Assembly (NCBI GenBank): GCA_046758065.1
Contig: JBHHZM010000040.1
Coordinates: 1 to 23,657 of the forward strand
DNA from: JBHHZM01 sp046758065
GTDB taxonomy: Bacteria; Pseudomonadota; Alphaproteobacteria; JAAXGF01
DNA: 23,657 nucleotides
Reading direction: 5' to 3'
Part shown: positions 16,662 to 23,215 of the stretch, in pieces
Numbering within the stretch: position 1 is the stretch's first letter
Layout: the number at the start of each line of letters is the position of its first letter
Translations under genes and position numbers: made by a program
The notes under the pieces: model-generated
Told to the model about the DNA's origin: nothing
The model's input: only the letters and a program-made list of their open reading frames with translations
Databases searched by the model: none

Positions 16662-17891
16662 CTAGCCCCCCGCGACGGCTCGGGTCGCGGTCCCGGCCGT
16701 CGACCCCGTCGCGGCACGCCGCAATCCCGGGAAAGTCGATTCCAGGTAGGTCGCGATCGCGTCGGCGGCGCGAACCGACGACCGTTCGGCTTGCAGGTCG
16801 AAGGTGTAGCGGAACAGCTTTTCCTGCGATGGTCGGAAAAGGCGATGCGATTCGCGGGCCCGGGCGAGACAGTCGTCGAGACTCGACACATCGTCGATCA
16901 CCGGTCCGAGACGCCGGTGCAGATCGTGGGACGATCCGTTCGACTGCGCCGCGCGGGGCTTGAGGAAGATGCAGGGACGCGGTTCGATCAGGAACTCGTA
17001 GACCTGACTGCTGACGTCGCCCAGATAGATATCGGCGGCCAGCGTATAGGTCATGTCGCACGAGGCCGCGCTGCCGGTGTCGATGCGGATATGCGGGCAC
17101 TCGCGGTATCGTCCCGGAATGCCGCGGCGAAACCGCGCGCCGTGGTCTTCGAGTGAAATGTGGATGCGCCGTTCGAACAGCATCACATGCGGAGCGACGA
17201 TGAGATTGTAGTCGTCGCGGCGGTAAAAGAACTCAAGGATATCGCGGCTCATGCCGTACCAGGACGACAGTCGCGGGTCGAAGTGGGGGTTGTAGAGAAC
17301 GGTCGGTCTGTCGTTGGCGAACAGGCGGCGACGATCCGCCGGCCGCCGTTGCACGGTATCGAATTTCGGATAGCCGACAATCGCGTACTGACCGGGCTTC
17401 AGAAGCCCGCGCGCCAGCAGCCTGTCGAGATACTTTCGCCCGGAAAGCAGCACGAAATCGAAATCCCCCGACGCCGCGTTGAAGCCGATGGCGCGATCGC
17501 CGGCGCCGTGGCGGGTGTGGATCAGTTTGAGATCGGTCAGACCGAGACGCTGTTTCAGCAGCAGGCTGGTCTTGTCGGGCACGACGAGCGCGTCGAACCG
17601 TTTGAAGACGTCGAGATTGCTTTTCAGCATGGCCCAGCGCTTGTACGGCGCGGCGAATTTGACTAGGCCGTTTACCGCGCGACAAAGCGGCGGCATGTCG
17701 ATCCTGACGAATCGGCAGATGCCGTTTTGAAATGGTTTGCCGATGGATCGGGCCACGCCGAGTTCTTGCTCGCCGGATGCGACGATGGTGACGTCGAAGG
17801 CCGGATAACGCCGCGCCATCTCGAAAGCGACCGGCGCGCTGTGCGCGACCTGATGAACACAGTCGTGATTGAACAAAAAACCTATTTGCAT
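16662..17891 (-). CDS. CDP-glycerol glycerophosphotransferase-like protein (TagB/TagF family)
   Basis: This 409-residue protein starts at ATG 17891, giving MQIGFLFNHD; a longer frame reaches 17936 and a GTG at 17900 is also possible. The GT-B-like fold of teichoic-acid polymerases is suggested by IHTRHGAGD with H128, the LYNPHFDPRLSSWY segment near 199-212, and YLGDVSSQVYEFL at 289-301, which corresponds to the SDYSS-type motif binding the CDP-alditol. In Gram-positives such enzymes transfer glycerol or ribitol phosphate. In Gram-negative capsule loci relatives add phosphoalditols or act as other phosphotransferases. No CDP-glycerol or CDP-ribitol synthesis gene is seen here, so the donor is uncertain. 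It is the first gene of the minus-strand operon, ahead of the sulfotransferase. Confidence 0.82.
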   Translation of the reverse strand: MQIGFLFNHDCVHQVAHSAPVAFEMARRYPAFDVTIVASGEQELGVARSIGKPFQNGICRFVRIDMPPLCRAVNGLVKFAAPYKRWAMLKSNLDVFKRFDALVVPDKTSLLLKQRLGLTDLKLIHTRHGAGDRAIGFNAASGDFDFVLLSGRKYLDRLLARGLLKPGQYAIVGYPKFDTVQRRPADRRRLFANDRPTVLYNPHFDPRLSSWYGMSRDILEFFYRRDDYNLIVAPHVMLFERRIHISLEDHGARFRRGIPGRYRECPHIRIDTGSAASCDMTYTLAADIYLGDVSSQVYEFLIEPRPCIFLKPRAAQSNGSSHDLHRRLGPVIDDVSSLDDCLARARESHRLFRPSQEKLFRYTFDLQAERSSVRAADAIATYLESTFPGLRRAATGSTAGTATRAVAGG

Positions 17892-18202
17892 CCGGGTCAC
17901 GCTGGTTAGCAATCGTCCGAAGCCGCCGTAGCCCAAGACAAAACCCGGGCACGACAGGCGGTCCCCGGTGCAAGACGATGAACGGCCCGGCTGGCTGCGG
18001 CGTCATGCAGGGTTTCGGCCGGCGGGCGGATCAGACCACCGGCCGCGGGCGCGGACATTTACCTAGATCAATGTGGAACGCGGAAATGTTGCTATGGAAC
18101 GTCGATGGCCGCTCGCAGCCTCGCGGCGACGGCCCGACGGTCGCCGCGGCTCGAAAGCCGGCGTTTCTTTCGCTCTCGTCCGGAAATTCGCGCGCCAATG
18201 CG
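17892..18202. other. Divergent intergenic region, 311 bp
   Basis: This gap separates the minus-strand operon start from the plus-strand glycosyltransferase at 18203 and must hold promoters for both directions. A plus-strand open frame extends back to 17978, but its translation looks non-coding. I see no convincing -35/-10 pair. A TTTAC-CTAG-ATCAA element near 18059-18072 resembles an FNR-type site only in its right half. Confidence 0.5.
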
Positions 18203-19393
18203 ATGAACGATCACCCCGATCTCGCCCTGTTCGTCGCCGACCTTTCGGGCGGCGGCGCGACCCGGGTCATGCTCACGCTTGGCCGTGAGTTTGCCGCACG
18301 GGGGCTTCGGGTGGATCTCGTCACCCTGCGGGCGCGGGGTCGGTTGCAGGCGACGCCGGGGCCTCTGCTTCGGGTGGTCGAACTCGGCGGCCGCTTCGAC
18401 GATGCGTCATGGATCGCCGCGAAAAGGGGCCGTCGGCTGATCGCGGGCGTTCCCGCCTTCGTACGCTACCTTCGCCGCCGCAAACCGGGCGTCGTTCTGG
18501 CGGCGACCTTTGCGGTCAACGTGGCGGCTGTGGCGGCGCGGGACATGGCCCGAAACGGGGTCCGCGTGGTGGTGAGCGAACACATGCATTTTTCACGGGA
18601 CTCGCGAAACCGGCGCAAGCGTCACCAATTATGGCTGGCGCGCCGCTTCTACCGGCGCGCCGACGGCGTCATCGCGGTGTCGGACGGCGTCGCCGCCGAT
18701 CTGGCGCGCGTAACCGGTCTGTCACGCGGCGAGATCGCGAGGATCTACAATCCCGTGGTGTCTCCAGACTTGGCGGAGCGGGCGAGCGCGCCACTCGAAC
18801 ACCCGTGGTTCGCGGCGGGTGCGCCGCCGGTGATCCTCGGTGTCGGCCGGTTGGCGCCGCCGAAGGACTTTCCCGCCTTGCTCAGGGCCTTCGCCCGGGT
18901 GCGCGCCGTTCGTCCGGCGCGTTTGATGATCCTCGGCGAAGGCAAGAGCGAGGACGACCGCGACACCCTGCTCGCCCTCGCCGAGCGGCTCGGGGTCGCC
19001 GCCGACGTCGCCTTGCCGGGCTTTGTCGACAATCCTCTGCCCTATATGGCGCGGGCCTCGGTCTTCGTCCTGTCGTCGCGCTGGGAGGGGCTCGGAAACG
19101 TTGTCATCGAGGCGCTCGCCTGCGGTTGTCCGGTGGTCAGCACCGATTGCCCGAGCGGGCCGGCCGAAATCCTCGACGGCGGCAGGTTCGGTACCCTGGT
19201 CGCGGTCGGCGACGATACGCCGATGGCCGATGCGATTCTGACGATTCTCGACGCGCCACCCTCCGGCGACGCGCCGAGAGCCCGCGCCGCCGAGTTCAGC
19301 GTCGATGCCGCGGTCAATCAATACCTTTCGGTCCTGTTCGGGCGCGCCGGAACCGGAAATAGATCCAGGTTAAGGACAGGTTCCGACACATGA
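18203..19393 (+). CDS. Family 4 glycosyltransferase
   Basis: This is a 396-residue GT-B enzyme. I chose ATG 18203 because the family N-terminus (LALFVADLSGGGATRVMLTLG) begins right after it; the open frame extends further back without conserved content, and the ribosome binding site is weak. The SGGGATR loop at 15-21 is the acceptor-domain glycine motif. The donor domain shows ILGVGRLAPPKDFPALLRAF, then SSRWEGLGNVVIEALACGCPVVSTDCPSGPAEIL with the glutamates of retaining GT4 enzymes. This wording is common among N-acetylgalactosamine-transferring PglA/PglH-like and related exopolysaccharide proteins, but the sugar cannot be fixed. It is transcribed away from the minus-strand operon and is the last recognisable polysaccharide gene of the window. 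Confidence 0.88.
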   Translation: MNDHPDLALFVADLSGGGATRVMLTLGREFAARGLRVDLVTLRARGRLQATPGPLLRVVELGGRFDDASWIAAKRGRRLIAGVPAFVRYLRRRKPGVVLAATFAVNVAAVAARDMARNGVRVVVSEHMHFSRDSRNRRKRHQLWLARRFYRRADGVIAVSDGVAADLARVTGLSRGEIARIYNPVVSPDLAERASAPLEHPWFAAGAPPVILGVGRLAPPKDFPALLRAFARVRAVRPARLMILGEGKSEDDRDTLLALAERLGVAADVALPGFVDNPLPYMARASVFVLSSRWEGLGNVVIEALACGCPVVSTDCPSGPAEILDGGRFGTLVAVGDDTPMADAILTILDAPPSGDAPRARAAEFSVDAAVNQYLSVLFGRAGTGNRSRLRTGSDT

Positions 19394-19521
19394 CCGAAAC
19401 CCTGTCACCGAGAGCACCCCCGGGCTCATCGAAATCGCAACCCGTTCCACAGCGGCATCGCCGCCGCAATCGTTCCACGGTGGATCGGATCATCGTTCCT
19501 GCGAGGTTTGTGTAATCTTCG

Positions 19522-20475
19522 ATGCGGTTTTCTCCCGATTTCGGTCCTTTCACGTTCGCCCACTTCGCCGACCTACATCTCGGCCAGCCGCCAAGGCCGC
19601 GGCTCGGCGAGCTTCTGAACAAGCGTCTGCTCGGCTATCTCTCGTGGATCGGGCGTCACGGCGAACCCGACGGCGACCATGCGCTCGACCCCCTCGCGCA
19701 CGACTTACGGCGGCTTGGGGTCGAGCATGTGGTCGTGACCGGCGATCTCGTGAATATTTCGCTGCCCTCCGAGTTCCAGCACGCCGCCAGGTGGCTGCGC
19801 TCGCTCGGTCCTCCGGATTGGATAACCGTCGTTCCCGGCAATCACGATTCATACGTATGGTTGCCGTGGAGCGCTTCCCTTGGTTGCTGGGCCGACTACA
19901 TGTCGCACGACGACACCGGGACGATTCGGCGTGCGCCGCCCGGGGGCGCAAACGATTTTCCGATTGTCCGCATCCGCGGCTCGATCGCCTTCCTGGGCCT
20001 GACGAGCGCGCGCCCCACCTCTCTTTTCCGGGCGACGGGCGCGCTCGGCGATTGGCAGCTTGCGCGGCTCGACGATTATCTCCGGGCCCTGGGACGACAG
20101 GGTCTGTTCCGGGTCGTGCTGCTTCATCACGAACCGCTTCGTCGTCGGGCGAAGGGACGAAGAAAGCTCGTCGACGGCCGCGCGCTGGTGGAGACGATCG
20201 CTGACGCGGGGGCGGAACTCGTCCTTCACGGGCATCTGCACAAACCCTGTATCGGGAAAATCGGCAGCGCCTTCGGCACTGTTCCGGTGGTCGGCGTTTC
20301 CTCGCTGTCGGGAAGACCGCGGCGGGCAGTCAATCGCTGGCAGTACCACGTCTACCGGATCGCGCGGAACATGGGTCGCTGGCGCCTCACCATGTCGGTG
20401 CGACAATTCGACGAAGGTCTTCAGGCGTTCACCGAGAAAGCCGAAGTTACGCTCGCCGTGGGCGCCGAAGCCTGA
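19522..20475 (+). CDS. Calcineurin-like metallophosphoesterase
   Basis: This 317-residue protein starts at ATG 19522 without a strong ribosome binding site. It has the full dimetal phosphoesterase motif series: DLH (D17, H19), GDLVN (D75), GNHD (106-109), LHHEP (H202 and H203) and HGHLH (236-240). There is no signal peptide, so it is probably cytoplasmic. Relatives include 3',5'-cAMP phosphodiesterase CpdA and assorted phosphodiesterases, but the substrate cannot be predicted from these motifs. It stands alone, 128 bases after the glycosyltransferase gene and convergent with the cytochrome gene. A role in polysaccharide metabolism is possible only by proximity. Confidence 0.9.
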   Translation: MRFSPDFGPFTFAHFADLHLGQPPRPRLGELLNKRLLGYLSWIGRHGEPDGDHALDPLAHDLRRLGVEHVVVTGDLVNISLPSEFQHAARWLRSLGPPDWITVVPGNHDSYVWLPWSASLGCWADYMSHDDTGTIRRAPPGGANDFPIVRIRGSIAFLGLTSARPTSLFRATGALGDWQLARLDDYLRALGRQGLFRVVLLHHEPLRRRAKGRRKLVDGRALVETIADAGAELVLHGHLHKPCIGKIGSAFGTVPVVGVSSLSGRPRRAVNRWQYHVYRIARNMGRWRLTMSVRQFDEGLQAFTEKAEVTLAVGAEA

Positions 20476-20495
20476 CCGTGGATATCGCGACCGCG

Positions 20496-20541
20496 CCTTT
20501 CGGAAAGGATCGTGTAGTCGCCGGGCGACGCTCGTTGAGCG
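20496..20541. terminator. Cluster of small hairpins between convergent genes
   Basis: Three short perfect stems occur in the 141-base gap between convergent genes: CCTTT/AAAGG (20496-20508), GTCGC/GCGAC (20517-20529) and CGCTC/GAGCG (20529-20541). No T-tract follows on either strand. Bidirectional termination or transcript-end protection is plausible but unproven. Confidence 0.3.
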
Positions 20542-20616
20542 CCCCGTTGCGCGCCGAACCTCCGACGGGATTGGCGTGGTGTTCGAAGCCGCACGTCGTC
20601 CCCCAAACGCGCCCGC

Positions 20617-21861
20617 TCAGTCTGGCCGTGTCGGGGGCCTTGTCACCTCCGTCTCGAACAGGTGGTAACCGCTGATCTCGGCCTTACGGTCGGCGCGAGC
20701 GATCAGCTCTGCGGCAGGCGATCCCGGAGCGAGACGCGCGCGAAGGACATCGTATACTTGGGTGTCGTAATAATAATCGGGTTGCACTTCGAGCCACATG
20801 CGGGCCCGCGGGTGGCCCTGCCAGGCCAGTGTCAGCGTGGCCGTCTCGCCGGGCATGAGGCGGCTGTCGCGGCGCTCGACCCAGACCCCGCCGGTAGCGG
20901 CGACGTCACGCGCGATCACGTGCCGCAAGGCGCTGCCGGGAACTTCCCGCCCCGTTGAATCGAGGAGCACGCCGCGCATCTCGACACGCGGCGTCACATA
21001 GGTCGGAAAGGCGTGGCCGACGCCGCTGTTGGTGAGCGAGAAGCGAGCGCCGTCCGCGGTGCCGACGATCCTGACCGTCAGCCCAGAGGCAACCATGTCG
21101 GGATCGTGGATGCCCCGCCAGAAGTGGCGGCGACCGGGCATGTGACACTCCTGGCACGTGATGTCCGCGCGCGCGAAAGGGCTCGCCCGCCACTCGGCAA
21201 CGGTGTTCTCGAGCGGTTTCCCATTGATGGCGAACGCCTGCGAAAACTGGTGGCAGGGGGCACAGAAGTCCGACGATTCAAACCATGCCACGCGGGTGAC
21301 TCCGCCGTGCGGAGCGTCGGAATCGCCGTATCCCGTCGCGCCCGTCTCCCGCTGGGGCGGACCGAACCGCCGATGACCACGAACGTGACACGCGGCGCAA
21401 ACGATGCTCTCGGAGGCAAGGCCCTGGCGGTCCGGCACATGGCCGGTGCCGGCATTGAGGGCGGCGACGAAATCTTCCTGCTGCTCGGTCAACGGGGCAT
21501 GGCATCTCATGCAGCTCGCCGCGCCGCTCGGAGCCATCGCCACGAGCTGACCAGCCACGCCGGACGAGAACGCTTTAGCGTGGAGCGACGTCCGCCATTC
21601 GGCGTGCCTTTCCTCGTGACACGTGGCGCAGGCGTCGGGCGTGAGCGTGCGTTCCAGTTCGCTCCAATTCGCTGGTGCTTCGCCCTGGGTCGGTACGGGG
21701 AGCGTCCAGTAGTCGCTCGGAACGCCCTCCGCTCGATCGTCTTCTGATCCGGCGGCATTTGCGGTCCCGACAGCGGCGCAAGCGACGACCATGAATGCGC
21801 CCGCGATCCGCCGCCGCAATGCGGCCGAGTTCGCGAACGGCTTTCCCCGCGTGGATGACAT
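20617..21861 (-). CDS. Secreted pentaheme c-type cytochrome, c554-like
   Basis: This 414-residue protein has a signal peptide (basic start, hydrophobic 18-35, probable cleavage after ANA near residue 36), so it should be periplasmic. Five CxxCH haem-binding motifs are visible: CATCH (78-82), CMRCH (117-121), CAACH (155-159), CAPCH (200-204) and CQECH (236-240). The first is followed by the HAEWRTSLHAKAF pattern typical of the cytochrome c554/multihaem family (PF13435). Cytochrome c554 itself has four haems, so this is a relative, not an orthologue. The last 170 residues have no haem motif and look beta-rich. It is predicted to carry or exchange electrons. It is divergent from the P460-family gene across a 273-bp spacer, which suggests shared control. 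Confidence 0.88.
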   Translation of the reverse strand: MSSTRGKPFANSAALRRRIAGAFMVVACAAVGTANAAGSEDDRAEGVPSDYWTLPVPTQGEAPANWSELERTLTPDACATCHEERHAEWRTSLHAKAFSSGVAGQLVAMAPSGAASCMRCHAPLTEQQEDFVAALNAGTGHVPDRQGLASESIVCAACHVRGHRRFGPPQRETGATGYGDSDAPHGGVTRVAWFESSDFCAPCHQFSQAFAINGKPLENTVAEWRASPFARADITCQECHMPGRRHFWRGIHDPDMVASGLTVRIVGTADGARFSLTNSGVGHAFPTYVTPRVEMRGVLLDSTGREVPGSALRHVIARDVAATGGVWVERRDSRLMPGETATLTLAWQGHPRARMWLEVQPDYYYDTQVYDVLRARLAPGSPAAELIARADRKAEISGYHLFETEVTRPPTRPD

Positions 21862-21967
21862 ACCGGTGACAACGAATTAATTAGAGGTCACATTAGAGTG
21901 CTTTAAATATTCACGATTGCGTCCACATGAATGGACCACTGTAACGGCACGTCAATCTACGCCCAAA

Positions 21968-21983
21968 ATCACAAACTTGTGAT
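21968..21983. promoter_or_regulatory. 16-bp inverted repeat, candidate operator
   Basis: ATCACAA (21968-21974) and TTGTGAT (21977-21983) are perfect inverted arms separated by AC. The size suits a dimeric regulator. A further GTGAT half-site lies at 22004-22008. It is not a CRP site, whose half-sites have the opposite orientation (TGTGA then TCACA), and it does not fit FNR. The binding protein is unknown. Confidence 0.45.
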
Positions 21984-22120
21984 GTTGTATTGAATTTATT
22001 AACGTGATTTTTTCTTTTAGCATCATCATCATCAGTTCAAGAAAATACTCATTACCTCATCCGTGAGGCGGGAAGCATCTCGTGGTTTGGCTTCGGGGCC
22101 GCAGGGCATACCGAAGCGCA

Positions 22121-22127
22121 AAAGGAG
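22121..22127 (+). promoter_or_regulatory. Ribosome binding site of the P460-family gene
   Basis: AAAGGAG lies 7 bases before ATG 22135. It selects this start over the upstream extension of the frame to 22063, and the signal peptide then begins correctly. Confidence 0.75.
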
Positions 22128-22134
22128 ACGCCTC

Positions 22135-23097
22135 ATGGACTCTTCGATCGTCGGATCATTCCGCAAGTTTGGCTTAGCGTGCCTCATCGCGATGTTTGCC
22201 GGTGCCGATGGTGCGCTGGCACAGGACGCGGCGAATCCGTGCAACCCGTGCGCGGCAGCGAATCCGTGCGCGCCCAATCCTTGTGCGGCCAATCCGTGTG
22301 CGGCCAATCCGTGCGCGCCCAATCCTTGTGCGGCTGGCAGCACCGGAAGCCAGTGCGTCATACAGCGGCTCACTGAAGTCAACCCGTGCAATCCGTGCGC
22401 GGCGAATCCATGTGCTCCCAACCCATGCGCGGCAGCCAATCCATGTGCGGCCAACCCGTGCAATCCGTGCGCGGCGAATCCATGTGCTCCCAACCCATGC
22501 GCGGCAGCCAATCCATGTGCGGCCAACCCGTGCGCGGCGGCCCAACCGTGTCAGCCCTGCGCCGCAGCGGCTCCGGTCGAGCTCACCGACGAGGAAGCGA
22601 CCGCCGCCTATCAGTGCATCAAGGGCGCGCTCAAGGCCGGCTATAGCAAATCGGGGCTGACCTCCGCCACCGGTCTCGCCATCGCTGAGGGCTACCAGGA
22701 TTGGCAACGCTATAGCACCCGGCCGTACCGCTCGGAGACGCACGGCGGGCGTTACGTGCAGAACTACGCCAACACGGTCGCCAAGAGCTACCGTAAATTC
22801 GAAGAGGCAGGCACGATGCCGGTGGGCGCGATCATCGCCAAGGACAGCTTCGTCGTCACGGGCGGGCGTGTGGCCGCCGGCCCGCTCTTCGTCATGGAGA
22901 AGATGCCCGTCGGCTTCAACGCCGATAGTGGAGACTGGCGCTACACCATGGCCATGCCCGACGGCAAGGTCATTGGCACCACCAACGGCGCGGGCTCGAC
23001 GAACGTCGAGTTCTGCGCCGAATGCCACACGGGTGTCACCGGCGAGAAAACTGACTCGCTGTTCTTCCTGCCGGAAGAATACCGAGTGAACTTCTGA
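22135..23097 (+). CDS. Secreted cytochrome P460-family protein with NPC-repeat N-terminal region
   Basis: This is a 320-residue protein. Residues 1-30 are a signal peptide, probably cut near ALA-Q. Residues 34-142 are low-complexity: 18 NPC and 2 QPC triplets separated by AA, AAA or AP, with 20 of the region's cysteines in these triplets. Residues about 150-320 match the cytochrome P460 family: THGGRYVQNYAN, the PVGAIIAKDSFV segment, GPLFVMEKM, the DWRY region, and one haem motif CAECH (294-298) followed by a short C-terminal tail. In Nitrosomonas P460 a lysine cross-links to the haem; by my recollection of that sequence K236 here is equivalent, which needs an alignment. P460 enzymes oxidise hydroxylamine; many relatives have other or unknown roles. 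The Cys/Pro repeat may bind metal, form disulfides or anchor the protein. Confidence 0.85.
   Translation: MDSSIVGSFRKFGLACLIAMFAGADGALAQDAANPCNPCAAANPCAPNPCAANPCAANPCAPNPCAAGSTGSQCVIQRLTEVNPCNPCAANPCAPNPCAAANPCAANPCNPCAANPCAPNPCAAANPCAANPCAAAQPCQPCAAAAPVELTDEEATAAYQCIKGALKAGYSKSGLTSATGLAIAEGYQDWQRYSTRPYRSETHGGRYVQNYANTVAKSYRKFEEAGTMPVGAIIAKDSFVVTGGRVAAGPLFVMEKMPVGFNADSGDWRYTMAMPDGKVIGTTNGAGSTNVEFCAECHTGVTGEKTDSLFFLPEEYRVNF
22234..22557 (+). repeat. Coding NPC-triplet repeat tract
   Basis: This tract encodes residues 34-141 of the P460-family protein. A first block (22234-22332) carries seven NPC triplets. A spacer encoding AAGSTGSQCVIQRLTEV follows, then a second block with the remaining triplets. 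The high internal similarity predicts length variation between strains. Confidence 0.9.
22381..22533 (+). repeat. Exact 72-bp tandem duplication
   Basis: Bases 22381-22452 are repeated without change at 22453-22524, and the first 9 bases recur at 22525-22533. Each unit encodes 24 residues beginning NPCNPCAANPCAPNPC. Identity at silent positions indicates a recent duplication or ongoing gene conversion. Confidence 0.93.
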
Positions 23098-23138
23098 CGC
23101 CCTGTCGCGTTGGCCGTTGCCGGGGGTCGCTTGCCACG

Positions 23139-23161
23139 AAGGACCGGACATCATCGGCCTT
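23139..23161 (+). terminator. Possible hairpin after the P460-family gene
   Basis: AAGGACCG (23139-23146) pairs with CGGCCTT (23155-23161) with one bulged A, 42 bases after the stop. There is no T-tract, so terminator function is doubtful. Confidence 0.25.
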
Positions 23162-23205
23162 CAATGACCCATCGTAACATTGCGGCGATTCGTCACGCCT
23201 AGGAT

Positions 23206-23209
23206 GGAG
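23206..23209 (+). promoter_or_regulatory. Ribosome binding site for the dioxygenase gene
   Basis: GGAG lies 6 bases before ATG 23216. The in-frame ATG at 23204 has no such element upstream, so 23216 is preferred. Confidence 0.5.
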
Positions 23210-23215
23210 CCCAAG

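Larger units (their letters stand above)
21862..22134. promoter_or_regulatory. AT-rich divergent regulatory region
   Basis: This 273-bp spacer separates the two divergent cytochrome genes. Its central part is strikingly AT-rich compared with the GC-rich flanks. It contains the 16-bp dyad described separately, a run of T residues near 22008-22018 and a short CATCATCATCATCAG run at about 22021. Promoters for both genes must lie here; I could not assign -35 and -10 hexamers with confidence. Confidence 0.5.

Noticed and set aside
15702..17156. 484-codon plus-strand frame
   Set aside because: It is antisense to the sulfotransferase and TagB-like genes, which carry clear motifs.
18059..18072. FNR-like element TTTAC-CTAG-ATCAA
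   Set aside because: Only the right half fits the consensus; the left half matches three of five bases, which is weak.
17978..18202. Upstream extension of the GT4 gene at 18203
   Set aside because: The translation is low in conserved content and the family N-terminus begins at the later ATG.
22020..22034. CATCATCATCATCAG run as a microsatellite of interest
   Set aside because: It is very short, with no evident link to a start codon or promoter spacing.
22032..22526. Minus-strand frame encoding a low-complexity AHGL-type repeat protein
   Set aside because: It is the antisense shadow of the NPC-repeat coding tract. The plus strand has a ribosome binding site, signal peptide and conserved haem domain.
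22234..22557. Possible CRISPR array or non-coding minisatellite
   Set aside because: The repeats are in frame, without unique spacers, inside a gene with a ribosome binding site and signal peptide.
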